Below are positions 1-7,583 of a stretch of DNA of 64,000 nt, in pieces. The notes below the pieces were generated by a model, which worked only from the letters and a program-made list of their open reading frames with translations, did no database searches and was not told the DNA's origin. Both the position numbers and the translations under genes were made by a program. The stretch is from contig JADJCK010000004.1 in assembly GCA_016703265.1 (NCBI GenBank), forward strand, positions 1 through 64,000, read 5' to 3'. Position 1 is the stretch's first letter. The number at the start of each line of letters is the position of its first letter. Origin of the DNA: a bacterium. Lineage in GTDB: Bacteria; Krumholzibacteriota; Krumholzibacteriia; LZORAL124-64-63.

Positions 1-417
1 CGACTTCCGCCGCGCCGCCGCCACATGCCGCGCAAAGTTGTCCAGGATGGCCTGCCAGCCAGTGCGCTGCAGTTCCACGCTGTTCTCCGATTCGGCCTCG
101 AACGTCTCGCGCACCGTGACGCCCCCGGGCCTTTCCACGAACTCGACGAGCACGGCGCGACCATCATCGAGCACGTACTCGAGTACCGACGGCGCGATGA
201 TCCGTGTGTACGTTCCCGAGAAGTCGAAGCCCATGCTGCCGTCCTTGGCTTCCATGTGCGCGGTGAACGTGCCGCCCACGCGCAGGTCGAGTTCGGCGCT
301 GGTCGTGTGCCAGTCGGGCGAGGCTGTATTCCAACAGACGATGTCCGCCGGCGTGGTCCAGGCGCGCCACGCTTCGGCCGCGGATGCATCGACGGCGGTT
401 TCGATCAGGATCTTCAT
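1..417 (-). CDS. AHSA1/SRPBCC-type protein, partial at left edge
   Basis: The frame starts at the ATG at 417, preceded six bases away by AAGGGAG, and is still open at base 1, so 139 residues are visible and the C-terminus is cut. It begins MKILIETAVDASAAEAW and continues with GGTFTAHMEAKDGSMGF and a segment GVTVRETFEAE, ending GWQAILDNFARHV. This order (alternating beta strands around a cavity, closing with a long C-terminal helix) is that of the AHSA1/activator of Hsp90 ATPase-like branch of the START/SRPBCC fold. Members usually have 140-160 residues, so little is missing. Substrate cannot be told from sequence. It lies just downstream of rsgA on the same strand, separated by 68 bases. Confidence 0.85.
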   Translation of the reverse strand, partial: MKILIETAVDASAAEAWRAWTTPADIVCWNTASPDWHTTSAELDLRVGGTFTAHMEAKDGSMGFDFSGTYTRIIAPSVLEYVLDDGRAVLVEFVERPGGVTVRETFEAESENSVELQRTGWQAILDNFARHVAAARRKS

Positions 418-485
418 GGGCGGCTCCCTTGCTGGGTAAGCGCCCATTCTATCAAGGCCGGGCGCCACTCGCCACGCAGGTGCGC

Positions 486-1565
486 TCAGGTCTTCCCCGA
501 CCGCTTCTGAAAATCCTTTTGCACCCGCCCCATGATCTTCTCCTTGCGATGCGCCTCGGCCCGCGCCCGCACATCGGTCTTCGCCGCGGCCACCTGCTGC
601 TCGCGCTGGAGCTTGTGCCAGCTGGCCAGGCGCTCCGGGTCGAGCGCGCCCGTCTCCACCGCCTCGCGCACCGCGCAGTCCGGTTCCTCGCCGTGCCCGC
701 AGTCGCGGAAGCGGCACAGCGGCGCCAGCGCCTCGATGTCCGGGAACGCGAGCGCGATGCCGTCCTCGTCGCCGGTCAAGCCGATCGCGCGCAGTCCCGG
801 CGTGTCGATGATGACGCCATGCCCCGGGATGGCGACCAGCTCGCGCGCGACGGTGGTGTGGCGGCCGCGCCCGTCGTTCTCGCGGACGTCGCCCGTGGCC
901 AGGCGCTTCTCGCCCAGCAGCGCGTTGATGAGCGTGGACTTGCCGGCGCCCGACGGCCCCAGCAGGATCGCGGTGCGGCCGGCGGCGACATGCGCCATCA
1001 ACCCGGCCACGCCGACACCGTCGAGCCCGTTCACCGGCACGATCTCGACGCCGATCGCGACCTCGCCCACCGCCTCGCAGGCCGCCTCAGAATCTATCGA
1101 CAGATCGCTCTTCGTCAGCACCACCACCGGCACGGCGCCCGAGCTCCAGGCCACCGACAGTTCGCGCTCGAGCCGGCGCAGGTTCGGCTCATCGGCGATG
1201 GGATGCACCACGAACACGGTGTCGACGTTGGCGGCCAGCGCCTGCACCTCGGAGGTGCGGCCGGCATCGCTGCGGACGATGGCGTTGCGCCGCGTCAGCA
1301 CGGCCTCGATCAGCGAGGCGCCGTCGCCGTCGGGAACCGACAGCGCGACCCAGTCGCCGACCACCGGCAGCGCCGCGTGCCCTTCGCCGGCCTTCAACAG
1401 CCGCGCGGCCGTGCCGGCGCGCACGATGCCGTCGGCCGTCGCCACCAGCGAACTGGTGCGGTCGCCGCGGATCACGCGGCCCGCCACCAGGCCCGCGGCG
1501 GCGTGCGGGGCAAACAGTTCCTGCCAGTGCCGGGACCAGCCCAGTTCGGTGAGTGTGGTGTTCAT
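486..1565 (-). CDS. rsgA: Ribosome small-subunit-dependent GTPase A
   Basis: 359 residues. RsgA is a circularly permuted GTPase that helps mature the 30S subunit. The permuted motif order is visible: G4 (TKSDL, about 151), then the P-loop GPSGAGKST (about 203), then the G3 DTPGL. An N-terminal OB-type region carries VGDWVAL, and a C-terminal zinc site shows C..R.C.H..E..C. Length is normal for the family. There is no Shine-Dalgarno sequence. Instead a TATACT -10 box ends six bases before the ATG, so the mRNA may be leaderless. The gene runs away from the membrane-protein gene at 1594-2694 with only 28 bases between, so cotranscription with it is also possible. Confidence 0.95.
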   Translation of the reverse strand: MNTTLTELGWSRHWQELFAPHAAAGLVAGRVIRGDRTSSLVATADGIVRAGTAARLLKAGEGHAALPVVGDWVALSVPDGDGASLIEAVLTRRNAIVRSDAGRTSEVQALAANVDTVFVVHPIADEPNLRRLERELSVAWSSGAVPVVVLTKSDLSIDSEAACEAVGEVAIGVEIVPVNGLDGVGVAGLMAHVAAGRTAILLGPSGAGKSTLINALLGEKRLATGDVRENDGRGRHTTVARELVAIPGHGVIIDTPGLRAIGLTGDEDGIALAFPDIEALAPLCRFRDCGHGEEPDCAVREAVETGALDPERLASWHKLQREQQVAAAKTDVRARAEAHRKEKIMGRVQKDFQKRSGKT

Positions 1566-1571
1566 GGCTCA

Positions 1572-1577
1572 AGTATA
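1572..1577 (-). promoter_or_regulatory. -10 box of rsgA, probable leaderless start
   Basis: On the minus strand TATACT stands six bases before the rsgA ATG (1565). No ribosome-binding site fits between. No good -35 hexamer is visible 17 bases upstream (TGATTG there). Confidence 0.45.
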
Positions 1578-1593
1578 GCGCAATCGGCCGGGA

Positions 1594-2694
1594 TCAATCA
1601 CCAACGTTGTATTCGATCGACGCGACCTCGAACCGCAGGTAGACGAATTTCCCCGCCTCCGCGTGCCAGACCCCCTCGCCGTGCGACATCAGGCGGTGCG
1701 CGCCGAAATCGCGATAGGCGCTGAGCGGCGTCGACCAGCGCATCGGCGTGAACGACGTGCCGTCCTTCGCCAGGGCGCCGCGCCCGTCGGCGACGAAATC
1801 GGTGAGTTCGCCGCGGTCGTTGAACGTGAGCACCGCGCGGACGGTGCGCCCGGCGTTGGTGAAGGTCCCGTAGGCCGTGTGCGCATCGACCTGCTGCCAC
1901 ACGATGGCGGGGTCGACCATGGCGCCCGGCGCCATCACGCACAGGTCGTTGAACAGCGTCACCGTCTCGGCGGCGTCCATCTGCGGCCCGTGCGCATCGA
2001 CCATCGTGAACACCGAGGCGACCTTCACCCGCATCGTCGCCTCCGGCCCGACGAACCGGTGGAAGGCCTGGAACGGGACGCCGAACATCACGCCATCCAT
2101 CAGGAACAGTCGCGTCGGCTGGTCGAAGAAGTTGTGCTGCTCGCCGGTGAACGACATCCAGCGAGCGTCGGGTCCACTGCGGATCTGCCCGCGGAACCGC
2201 ACCCGGAAGTTCTGCACCCGTGGCTGCCCGACCGCTCCCGAAAGCCGGACATAGCGCTGGATGACCTCGGGCAACGGCGCCAGGTCGGCCTCGGTGAGCA
2301 GCGGCATGGCAACGGCCCGGCCCAGCCCCTGCGCGACTTCGCGACGATACTGCGCACGATAGCTGCCCGGGGCCTGCGCCAGCCAGGCGAGCACGACGAC
2401 CACCAGAACCAGCACATTGGCGATGGTCCCGAACCGCGCATCGCTCCATGACGTGAGGATCACGACCTGCGACACGACAACGGCCGCAGCTCCCACCACC
2501 CACCACATCCGCGGCCAGGCGAAGAGGGCGATCGCGGCGGCGATGAACAGCACGGCGGCCACGAGCCAGAGCGCGCCCAGCGGCCTGCTGATCGGTTGGG
2601 TGAGCAGCGGGAGCGCCGTCCCGAAGGCCTTGGCCGTGCCGAGCAGGTGGATCAGCCCGTGAGCGACGAGGATCAGCGCGAAGACATACTTCAT
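1594..2694 (-). CDS. Membrane protein, DUF6544/DUF6920-like
   Basis: 366 residues. The ATG at 2694 is chosen because GGGAG lies nine bases upstream and the protein then opens with a hydrophobic segment (MKYVFALILVAHGLIHLLG). Three to four transmembrane segments fill residues 1-110. The remaining 250 residues are soluble and contain PLPEVIQRYVRLSGAVG, MSFTGEQHNFF, DGVMFGVPFQAFHRFVG and FNDLCVMAPGAM. I recognise this as the pattern of the uncharacterised DUF6544/DUF6920 family, whose soluble part looks like a lipid- or porphyrin-binding beta fold. No function is known. The gene is immediately upstream of rsgA on the same strand. Confidence 0.75.
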   Translation of the reverse strand: MKYVFALILVAHGLIHLLGTAKAFGTALPLLTQPISRPLGALWLVAAVLFIAAAIALFAWPRMWWVVGAAAVVVSQVVILTSWSDARFGTIANVLVLVVVVLAWLAQAPGSYRAQYRREVAQGLGRAVAMPLLTEADLAPLPEVIQRYVRLSGAVGQPRVQNFRVRFRGQIRSGPDARWMSFTGEQHNFFDQPTRLFLMDGVMFGVPFQAFHRFVGPEATMRVKVASVFTMVDAHGPQMDAAETVTLFNDLCVMAPGAMVDPAIVWQQVDAHTAYGTFTNAGRTVRAVLTFNDRGELTDFVADGRGALAKDGTSFTPMRWSTPLSAYRDFGAHRLMSHGEGVWHAEAGKFVYLRFEVASIEYNVGD

Positions 2695-2790
2695 CAGTTC
2701 AGGCTCCCGGCAGTTCGCGACAGGCAAAGGCGACGCCGGCGCCTCGTGACCCGGTCTCCTGTCAATATACTCACGGTTGGCCGGCGTGGA

Positions 2791-3534
2791 TTACCTGTAC
2801 ATCGCCTTCACGTGTCCCCACCCGGCCGCCTCGACCGGCACCGAGCCGCAGGCGCCATCGACGGTGCGTTCGATATGCGTGATGATGTGGCCCGGATCGC
2901 CCATCATGCCGCAATAGGTGCGCCGGCCATACACGTCAACGATCTGGCCGATGAGGCCGAACGCCGACTCGTCGACGAGCGCAGTCATGTTTGCGGCGCT
3001 GATCTCCCCGACGAAGGTCTCCGTCCAGCAGTCTGCCTCGCAGGCGACAATCCGAAAGTACCAGGTGGCCCAGTTGATCTCCAAACGCCCGCGCAGGAAT
3101 GGTGCTGTTCCACAATCCGTGAGTGCGTAACCGCGGGGATCAAGGTCGCAGTTGTGGCTGATGTACCGCCGGCTGCCATCGGGCCGCACGGCGAACGGTA
3201 CGTAACGGTAGACAACGTTGTCCCGAGGCGGCGCCAAGGTGACGGTGGAGCTGAAGCTCGAGAAACCGCCCTCGTCGACCGGGACGAACGGCAGCGGCGT
3301 GTCTTCCAGGTACACATCCGGTTCGCAGGTCCCGATGGCCTCCCGCCTCAGCACAAGATGGTCGTACTCGCCGGCGATGGGATCGTAGTAGCTCCCCGCC
3401 ACGGTCACCACGTGGGCGCCGTCAACGCACTCGACGCGGGCCGCCGCAACAAAGTGGGAAGCGCGGCTTTCGCCGGCTCCAAGCGCTGCAACTGTCAGAC
3501 CGAAGGCCACCATCCTGGCGATATTGATTCTCAT
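2791..3534 (-). CDS. Secreted protein of unknown function
   Basis: 247 residues. The ATG at 3534 follows AAGGGGG at seven bases and starts a signal peptide (MRINIARMVAFGLTVAALG, cleavage near ESRASH). The mature part has eight or more cysteines (RVECVDG, GTCEPDV, HNCDL, DCGT, VACEADCW, YCGMM), which suggests disulfide bonds outside the cytoplasm. I do not recognise a family. It reads like a beta-rich extracellular domain and lacks the FlgD-like C-terminal tag carried by many other secreted proteins here. Confidence 0.7.
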   Translation of the reverse strand: MRINIARMVAFGLTVAALGAGESRASHFVAAARVECVDGAHVVTVAGSYYDPIAGEYDHLVLRREAIGTCEPDVYLEDTPLPFVPVDEGGFSSFSSTVTLAPPRDNVVYRYVPFAVRPDGSRRYISHNCDLDPRGYALTDCGTAPFLRGRLEINWATWYFRIVACEADCWTETFVGEISAANMTALVDESAFGLIGQIVDVYGRRTYCGMMGDPGHIITHIERTVDGACGSVPVEAAGWGHVKAMYR

Positions 3535-3645
3535 GATATCCCCCTTGCCGCTCATCCCTGCCCTGAGCCATACTGTGGGCAAGGGCATCATAGCACAGTC
3601 CCGCGCTGCCCGGTCCAGCGCCGACGCCGCAACAGGAGCACCCTC

Positions 3646-4125
3646 ATGAACACCGACTTCCTCCGCGCCCAACTCCGCATGAGCGGCTGGTTCCTCGACC
3701 AGGCCCTCGCCGGCATCACCCATGAAGCCAGCCTGCACCCCACGCCCACCGGCCAGACCATCAACTGGCTCGTCGGCCACCTGGCCGATGCCCGCGGCGG
3801 CGCGCTGGCGCTGCTGTCGGGCGAGCGCAGCTGGCCCGACGCCGAGCTGGCCCTGTACAAGCGCGGCGCCGACTCGCTCGATCCCGCCCGTGCGCTGCCG
3901 CTCAGCGAACTGACCCGCCGCTTCGCCAGCGTGCAGGAACCGCTGTTGCAGCACCTCAAGACACTGACCGACGAGCGCGCCGCGCAGAAGGCGCCGTTCA
4001 GCCCGAGCGGCAATCCGGAGGAGACGGTGGGCAGCCTGATGGGCGTGCTCGCGTTCCACGAGGTCTATCACGTGGGGCAGGTGGGCCTGCTGCGGCGATG
4101 GGCGGGATTGGCGCGGGTGGTGTAG
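3646..4125 (+). CDS. DinB-family putative metal-dependent protein
   Basis: 159 residues with start ATG at 3646 and AGGAG ten bases before. DinB/YfiT proteins are four-helix bundles with a divalent metal held by three histidines. Here H45 (LVGHLAD) and the pair H138 and H142 (FHEVYHVGQ) fit that triad. Some family members are thiol transferases and others are DNA-damage-induced proteins of unknown role, so the substrate is open. The stop codon touches a GCGCCGGCGC palindrome, followed by a full copy of the window-wide TTGCGCCGGCGCAA repeat. Confidence 0.85.
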   Translation: MNTDFLRAQLRMSGWFLDQALAGITHEASLHPTPTGQTINWLVGHLADARGGALALLSGERSWPDAELALYKRGADSLDPARALPLSELTRRFASVQEPLLQHLKTLTDERAAQKAPFSPSGNPEETVGSLMGVLAFHEVYHVGQVGLLRRWAGLARVV

Positions 4126-4136
4126 CGCCGGCGCAC

Positions 4137-4150
4137 TTGCGCCGGCGCAA
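4137..4150. repeat. Intergenic palindrome, copy 1
   Basis: Perfect TTGCGCCGGCGCAA, preceded at 4125-4134 by a second GCGCCGGCGC that overlaps the DinB stop codon. It lies between convergent genes. Confidence 0.9.
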
Positions 4151-4159
4151 CCCGGCACT

Positions 4160-5345
4160 CTACCTGAAACAAGAACACCACCACCGCCCATCCGCATACG
4201 CAGGATGCTCGAGGGGGGCACCGGACCAGCCAGGTGACCAGCAGGCACTTCTGCCAGGGCGGCCACGCTTGGGCGGAAGCCGAATTCGGAGGGGGGCGAT
4301 GGCCCAGCGCCACGTCGGCAAGCAGGGCGCTGACCAGCGCCGACCTGCAGCACCCGAACACCGGCGTGCCGTGATCGCGCGCCGACACCGAGTAGAGCAA
4401 CAGGCCCAGCACCACCACCAGCAGCAGGCGCGATCAACGCGGGGGAGTCACAACACCACCACAGGCGAACAGCGGCGGCAGGCCGTGAGCCCGGGCCGTC
4501 TCGATCACCTGCTGCCACCAACGAGGCGATGCCGCCCATGGCGCCGCACGGCAGCAGCCACTGCTCGAAGTAGGCCTCGATATCGACGCCGATGGCCTGG
4601 AAGATCAGCACCATGAAACCGGTTAGCACGCCGCCGCCCAGCGCGATCAGCACGTAGTAGATGAAGAGCTCGCCCGAGAAGCGGATGAAATCCATGCGTC
4701 CGGCCGACTGTCCCCAGCGACCGCCCGCGTAGGCGATGCCGACCAGCAGCCACAGCGCGATGGGCATGTGGATCGCGGAGAGGACCGCGGTCGCACCCAG
4801 TCCCTGCCCGCCGTTGGCCCCGAAGGACTGGTACAGGTTGGCGAAGACCGCCAGCGTCACCGCGCCCAGGATGGGCAGGCGCAGGGCGGCCACGGACATC
4901 TGCCGCTTCCAGACGAAGTAGCCGACAAGCAGCGGCAGCACGAACAGCGAGAGATTGGCCGCGTAGAACCCCTCAGCCTCTCCCCAGCGCAGCCCGAAGA
5001 GCGCCGGCGCCTTGATCGCCACCGCTGCGGCGATCGCCAGTCCGAACGCGACAAAGCTTCGCGCCGCGCGCCGTCGCCCCCGGCATCGCCCGCCGCCGGC
5101 ACCACCACCAGCTGCTTCCAGAGTCGTTCGGAGTGTTCGAGCGCGAACTCGCGCGAGAGCGCGTCGAGGCTGCCCATGCGCTGACCGAGACGAGGAATGC
5201 CTCGTCGGCGTCGAGGCCGGAATCGACCAGGTGCGCGATCTGCTCGCGCAGGTGATCCTCGAGCTCGGCCACATCCACCGAGTGGATCGCCTGCCGGCGC
5301 TGCAGGAACGTGCGCCACTGGTTGATCTGGTCTTGAGTGCGCGGG
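4160..5345 (-). pseudogene. Frameshifted HAAS-type integral membrane protein
   Basis: Coding signal on the minus strand moves through several frames. It starts with a HAAS-like segment (DVAELEDHLREQIAHLVDSG), passes after a one-base loss near 5184 into RMGSLDALSREFALEHSE, then near 5090 into a hydrophobic region (FVLPLLVGYFVWKRQMSV, ELFIYYVLIALGGGVLTGFM), and shifts again near 4530 and 4440 (LLLVVVLGLLLYSVSARDHG). Put together this is a roughly 380-residue protein with an N-terminal HAAS/permease-prefix domain and many membrane spans. Such genes typically follow a PadR regulator, as here (stop of padR at 5352). No good start codon is visible in the HAAS frame. Four shifts in 1.2 kb suggest real decay or locally poor sequence. 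Confidence 0.7.
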
Positions 5346-5351
5346 GGCGGC

Positions 5352-5738
5352 TCAGGCCCCCTCGGGAAGCGGCATTCCGGATGGCGACAGGTCTGTCGGC
5401 AGCGCGGCGGACACGGTCGACCAGATGCCCCGCAGCGTGGCGTCTACCGCCTGCCACTGCCGGCGGTCCTCGACGAGCTGCGCGCGGCCGCCGGGGGTGA
5501 TCCGGTAGTACTTGCGGCGGCGGCCGGTTTCGGCCACTTCCCACCGCGCCTCGACATGGCCCAGCCGCTCCAGCCGGTGCAGGACCGGGTAGAGCATCCC
5601 GTCGGTCCACTCCATGCTGCCCTGGGATAACTCCCCTACCCGCTTGATGATGGCGTATCCGTAGCTGTCCTCTTCGGCCAGGATCGCCAGCACGATCGGG
5701 GTCGACGAGGCGGCCATCAGGTCCTTGCTGATCTCCAT
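5352..5738 (-). CDS. PadR-family transcriptional regulator
   Basis: 128 residues with a winged helix. It opens MEISKDLMAASSTPIVLAIL and contains the family pattern YGYAIIKRVGELS, GMLYPVLHRLERLG and RRKYYRITPGG. PadR proteins repress their own operon and a neighbouring transporter or membrane gene until an effector binds the C-terminal helix. The downstream HAAS membrane gene is the expected partner. The upstream region holds a near-consensus promoter overlapped by a six-base inverted repeat, consistent with autorepression. Confidence 0.92.
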   Translation of the reverse strand: MEISKDLMAASSTPIVLAILAEEDSYGYAIIKRVGELSQGSMEWTDGMLYPVLHRLERLGHVEARWEVAETGRRRKYYRITPGGRAQLVEDRRQWQAVDATLRGIWSTVSAALPTDLSPSGMPLPEGA

Positions 5739-5777
5739 GGATTCCCCTGCCTTCGGCTGCGGCTTTTACCTCGCAGA

Positions 5778-5806
5778 ACTATACATTGATCTGCTATGTA
5801 TGTCAA
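5778..5806 (-). promoter_or_regulatory. padR promoter with overlapping operator
   Basis: Reading the minus strand, TTGACA (5806-5801), a 17-base spacer and TATAGT (5783-5778) form an almost ideal sigma-70 promoter 40 bases before padR. An inverted repeat ATACAT-N9-ATGTAT (5781-5801) covers the spacer and part of the -10 box, so a bound repressor would block RNA polymerase. PadR dimers are known to bind ACAT/ATGT half-sites, so autoregulation is the natural inference. Confidence 0.75.
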
Positions 5807-5988
5807 GCCCGGGAGAGCGGTTTGGTCGGGGGCAAAAAAAAGGCCCCAGGCCGGGAAATCGGGTGCGCGGAGGGTTGCGGCAGGGCTCGCGCCTGAATCA
5901 CGGGCATCGGCCCGCCGGCCTGCGACCGCGATGCGCGGACTCAAACGATGACGATTTGTTGCGCCACTAAGCACGCACGCGTCACCAA
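5807..5988. other. Non-coding stretch between padR promoter and RRM terminator
   Basis: I see no gene. A run of eight A at about 5833-5840 next to GGCCCC could act as a second weak terminator for minus-strand transcripts. Otherwise nothing recognisable. Confidence 0.4.
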
Positions 5989-6021
5989 AAAAGAAACCCC
6001 GCCACTCGAAGAGTGGCGGGG
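5989..6021 (-). terminator. Intrinsic terminator of the RRM gene
   Basis: An 11-bp stem (CCCCGCCACTC / GAGTGGCGGGG) with a three-base loop, followed on the minus strand by TTTCTTTTTT. It lies 33 bases past the stop codon of the RRM gene. Confidence 0.9.
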
Positions 6022-6053
6022 CTTTTCATCAACCCGTGGGCTGACGGTTCGGC

Positions 6054-6410
6054 TTACCAGCGACCGCCGCCGCCGCCGCCGCCACCGCTGCGACCGCCAC
6101 CACCGTAGCCGCCGCCGCCGCCGCCGCTGCGACCGCCGCCACCGAAGCCGCCGCCGCCGCCGCCACGGGGCTTGTCCTCGGCCTGGTTCACGCGCAGTGC
6201 GCGCCCGCCCATTTCCTTGCCGTCAAGGGCCTGGATAACGCCGGAAATCGCGTCGTCGTCCATCTCGATGAAGCCGAAGCCACGGGGACGACCCGTCTCA
6301 CGGTCGTTGATCAGCGCAACCGAGTGCACGGTGCCATGCTGACCGAACAGCTGGCGGAGTTCGTCTTCGGTCGCGGTGAAGGGCAGATTGCCGATGTACA
6401 GTTTCTTCAA
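6054..6410 (-). CDS. Glycine-rich RRM RNA-binding protein
   Basis: 118 residues. One RNA recognition motif spans about 1-80, with RNP2 (KLYIGNL) near the N-terminus and RNP1 (RGFGFIEM) near 44. A low-complexity tail of about 35 residues (runs of G with R, S, F, Y) follows. Bacterial proteins of this build are abundant, often cold-induced, RNA-binding proteins. The start is a TTG at 6410: GGAG lies eight bases upstream and the RNP2 strand follows at once. An ATG a little further upstream is out of frame and ends after five codons. Upstream is a likely 160-base untranslated leader, and downstream a strong terminator, so the gene is monocistronic. Confidence 0.93.
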   Translation of the reverse strand: MKKLYIGNLPFTATEDELRQLFGQHGTVHSVALINDRETGRPRGFGFIEMDDDAISGVIQALDGKEMGGRALRVNQAEDKPRGGGGGGFGGGGRSGGGGGGYGGGGRSGGGGGGGGRW

Positions 6411-6576
6411 GATCTTTTCTCCATGTGCCGGCTTGCCGGCTTAACCAAGCGCTCATGATCGGTGGCTAGTTCCACCAGGACCCATCGCACTTCTAGCTCT
6501 CCGGCTATCGTACTGATCGCCGGCATCGTCAACAGCAACCTCGTCGGACATGCCGTCGGGTGGTTACCGTCCGGAC

Positions 6577-6603
6577 AATATAGCACGTCCAGCGCTATTT
6601 CAA
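6577..6603 (-). promoter_or_regulatory. Possible promoter of the RRM gene
   Basis: TTGAAA (6603-6598) and TATATT (6582-6577) on the minus strand with a short 15-base spacer, overlapping the end of the preceding CDS. It would give a long leader of about 160 bases, as known for cold-shock mRNAs. The spacer is suboptimal. Confidence 0.4.
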
Positions 6604-7509
6604 CATGGTCACTGTGCGGCGGTCCGTCCGGGCCCCCGCCACCAGCTCGATGACGTAGGCCCCGCTGGCCTGCCGCCGCCCCCGGCCGTCGGTCCCGTCC
6701 CAGGTCACGGTCCGGGTTCCGGCCGCGAACGTGCCCTCTTCCAGCACCCGGACCAGCCGGCCCTCCAGGTCATGGACGGACACCCGCACCGCAGAAGCGC
6801 CCTCAAGGGCGTAACTGATTGATACGCGCGGATTAAATGGATTCGGGTATGCAGTATTCAAGCCCGTGGCCCGGGGGATGGCAGCGGTGTCATCCACCCC
6901 GGATGGGGTGCCGGCCGCCCGCAGCTCGATATTGTCGATGCCCACCGTGGCCGCAACGGGGGCCGGCGGGAACGTCGGCAGCGGGTTGTGCATCAGGCGC
7001 ACCTCGCTCGTGGCGGCCAGCGCGCCGGCGGCGGAACCCGCCAGGACGACCAGGTCGGTGGCCTTGATCGCGAACTGGACCTCCATCCAGCCGCTGCCCG
7101 AGGGCACCGCCACCACCTGCGTGACGGCCGCGTTCGTGCCGGCCAGGTCGGTGAACAGAAGCCGGAGGCTCAGGTCGGTGGCGCCGAAATTGTTGACATC
7201 CATTACCACGGAACCGGCCCCGGCAGTCCCGTAGTCGCCCGCCCACTGGCCCAGATTGAAGGCGACCAGGCGGCTGCCGGCCCCGAAGGTGCCGGAGGAG
7301 CGCAACTGCAGGTAATTGTCGTTGGCGCCGCCCGGACCGCCGGTGGCCACGTTCTGGGGCGGCAGGGGATTCGGGACGCCGGACGACCAGCCGCTGGTGG
7401 TGCCGTCCTCGAAGGTGTCGGTCTGGCCGATGGTCAGGGCCAGGGCGGGCGCGGCTATCAGCATCGCTGCTGTGGCGATGGCGGTCATGTACGGGTGCCT
7501 GAGGGTCAT
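6595..7509 (-). CDS. Secreted protein with FlgD-like C-terminal tag
   Basis: 304 residues. The start at 7509 has GGGAG eight bases upstream and opens a signal peptide (PYMTAIATAAMLIAAPALA). The middle resembles a jelly-roll carbohydrate-binding-like region (TDTFEDGTTSGWSSG, VPSGSGWMEVQFAI, TVGIDNIELRA). The C-terminal 80 residues are the tag seen on seven other proteins here: AYPNPFNPRVSISY, VHDLEGRLVRVL, TWDGTDGRG and a terminal TMLK. The enzymatic role, if any, is unknown. It lies 74 bases downstream of the metallophosphoesterase gene and may be cotranscribed with it. Confidence 0.85.
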   Translation of the reverse strand: MTLRHPYMTAIATAAMLIAAPALALTIGQTDTFEDGTTSGWSSGVPNPLPPQNVATGGPGGANDNYLQLRSSGTFGAGSRLVAFNLGQWAGDYGTAGAGSVVMDVNNFGATDLSLRLLFTDLAGTNAAVTQVVAVPSGSGWMEVQFAIKATDLVVLAGSAAGALAATSEVRLMHNPLPTFPPAPVAATVGIDNIELRAAGTPSGVDDTAAIPRATGLNTAYPNPFNPRVSISYALEGASAVRVSVHDLEGRLVRVLEEGTFAAGTRTVTWDGTDGRGRRQASGAYVIELVAGARTDRRTVTMLK

Positions 7510-7583
7510 GGTGGTTCTCCCGGTCCAGAGTGGGGGCGAACCGGGAAAGAATATCAAAATCGTCGGATATTTGCACGCAGGCG

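Noticed and set aside
2791..5610. A single long minus-strand reading of 939 codons
   Set aside because: It fuses parts of padR antisense frame, the broken membrane gene, the antisense of the DinB gene and the real secreted gene at 2791-3534; only the last part is coding in that frame.
6060..6170. CCG/CCA simple repeat as microsatellite or CRISPR-like array
   Set aside because: It simply encodes the glycine-rich tail of the RRM protein.
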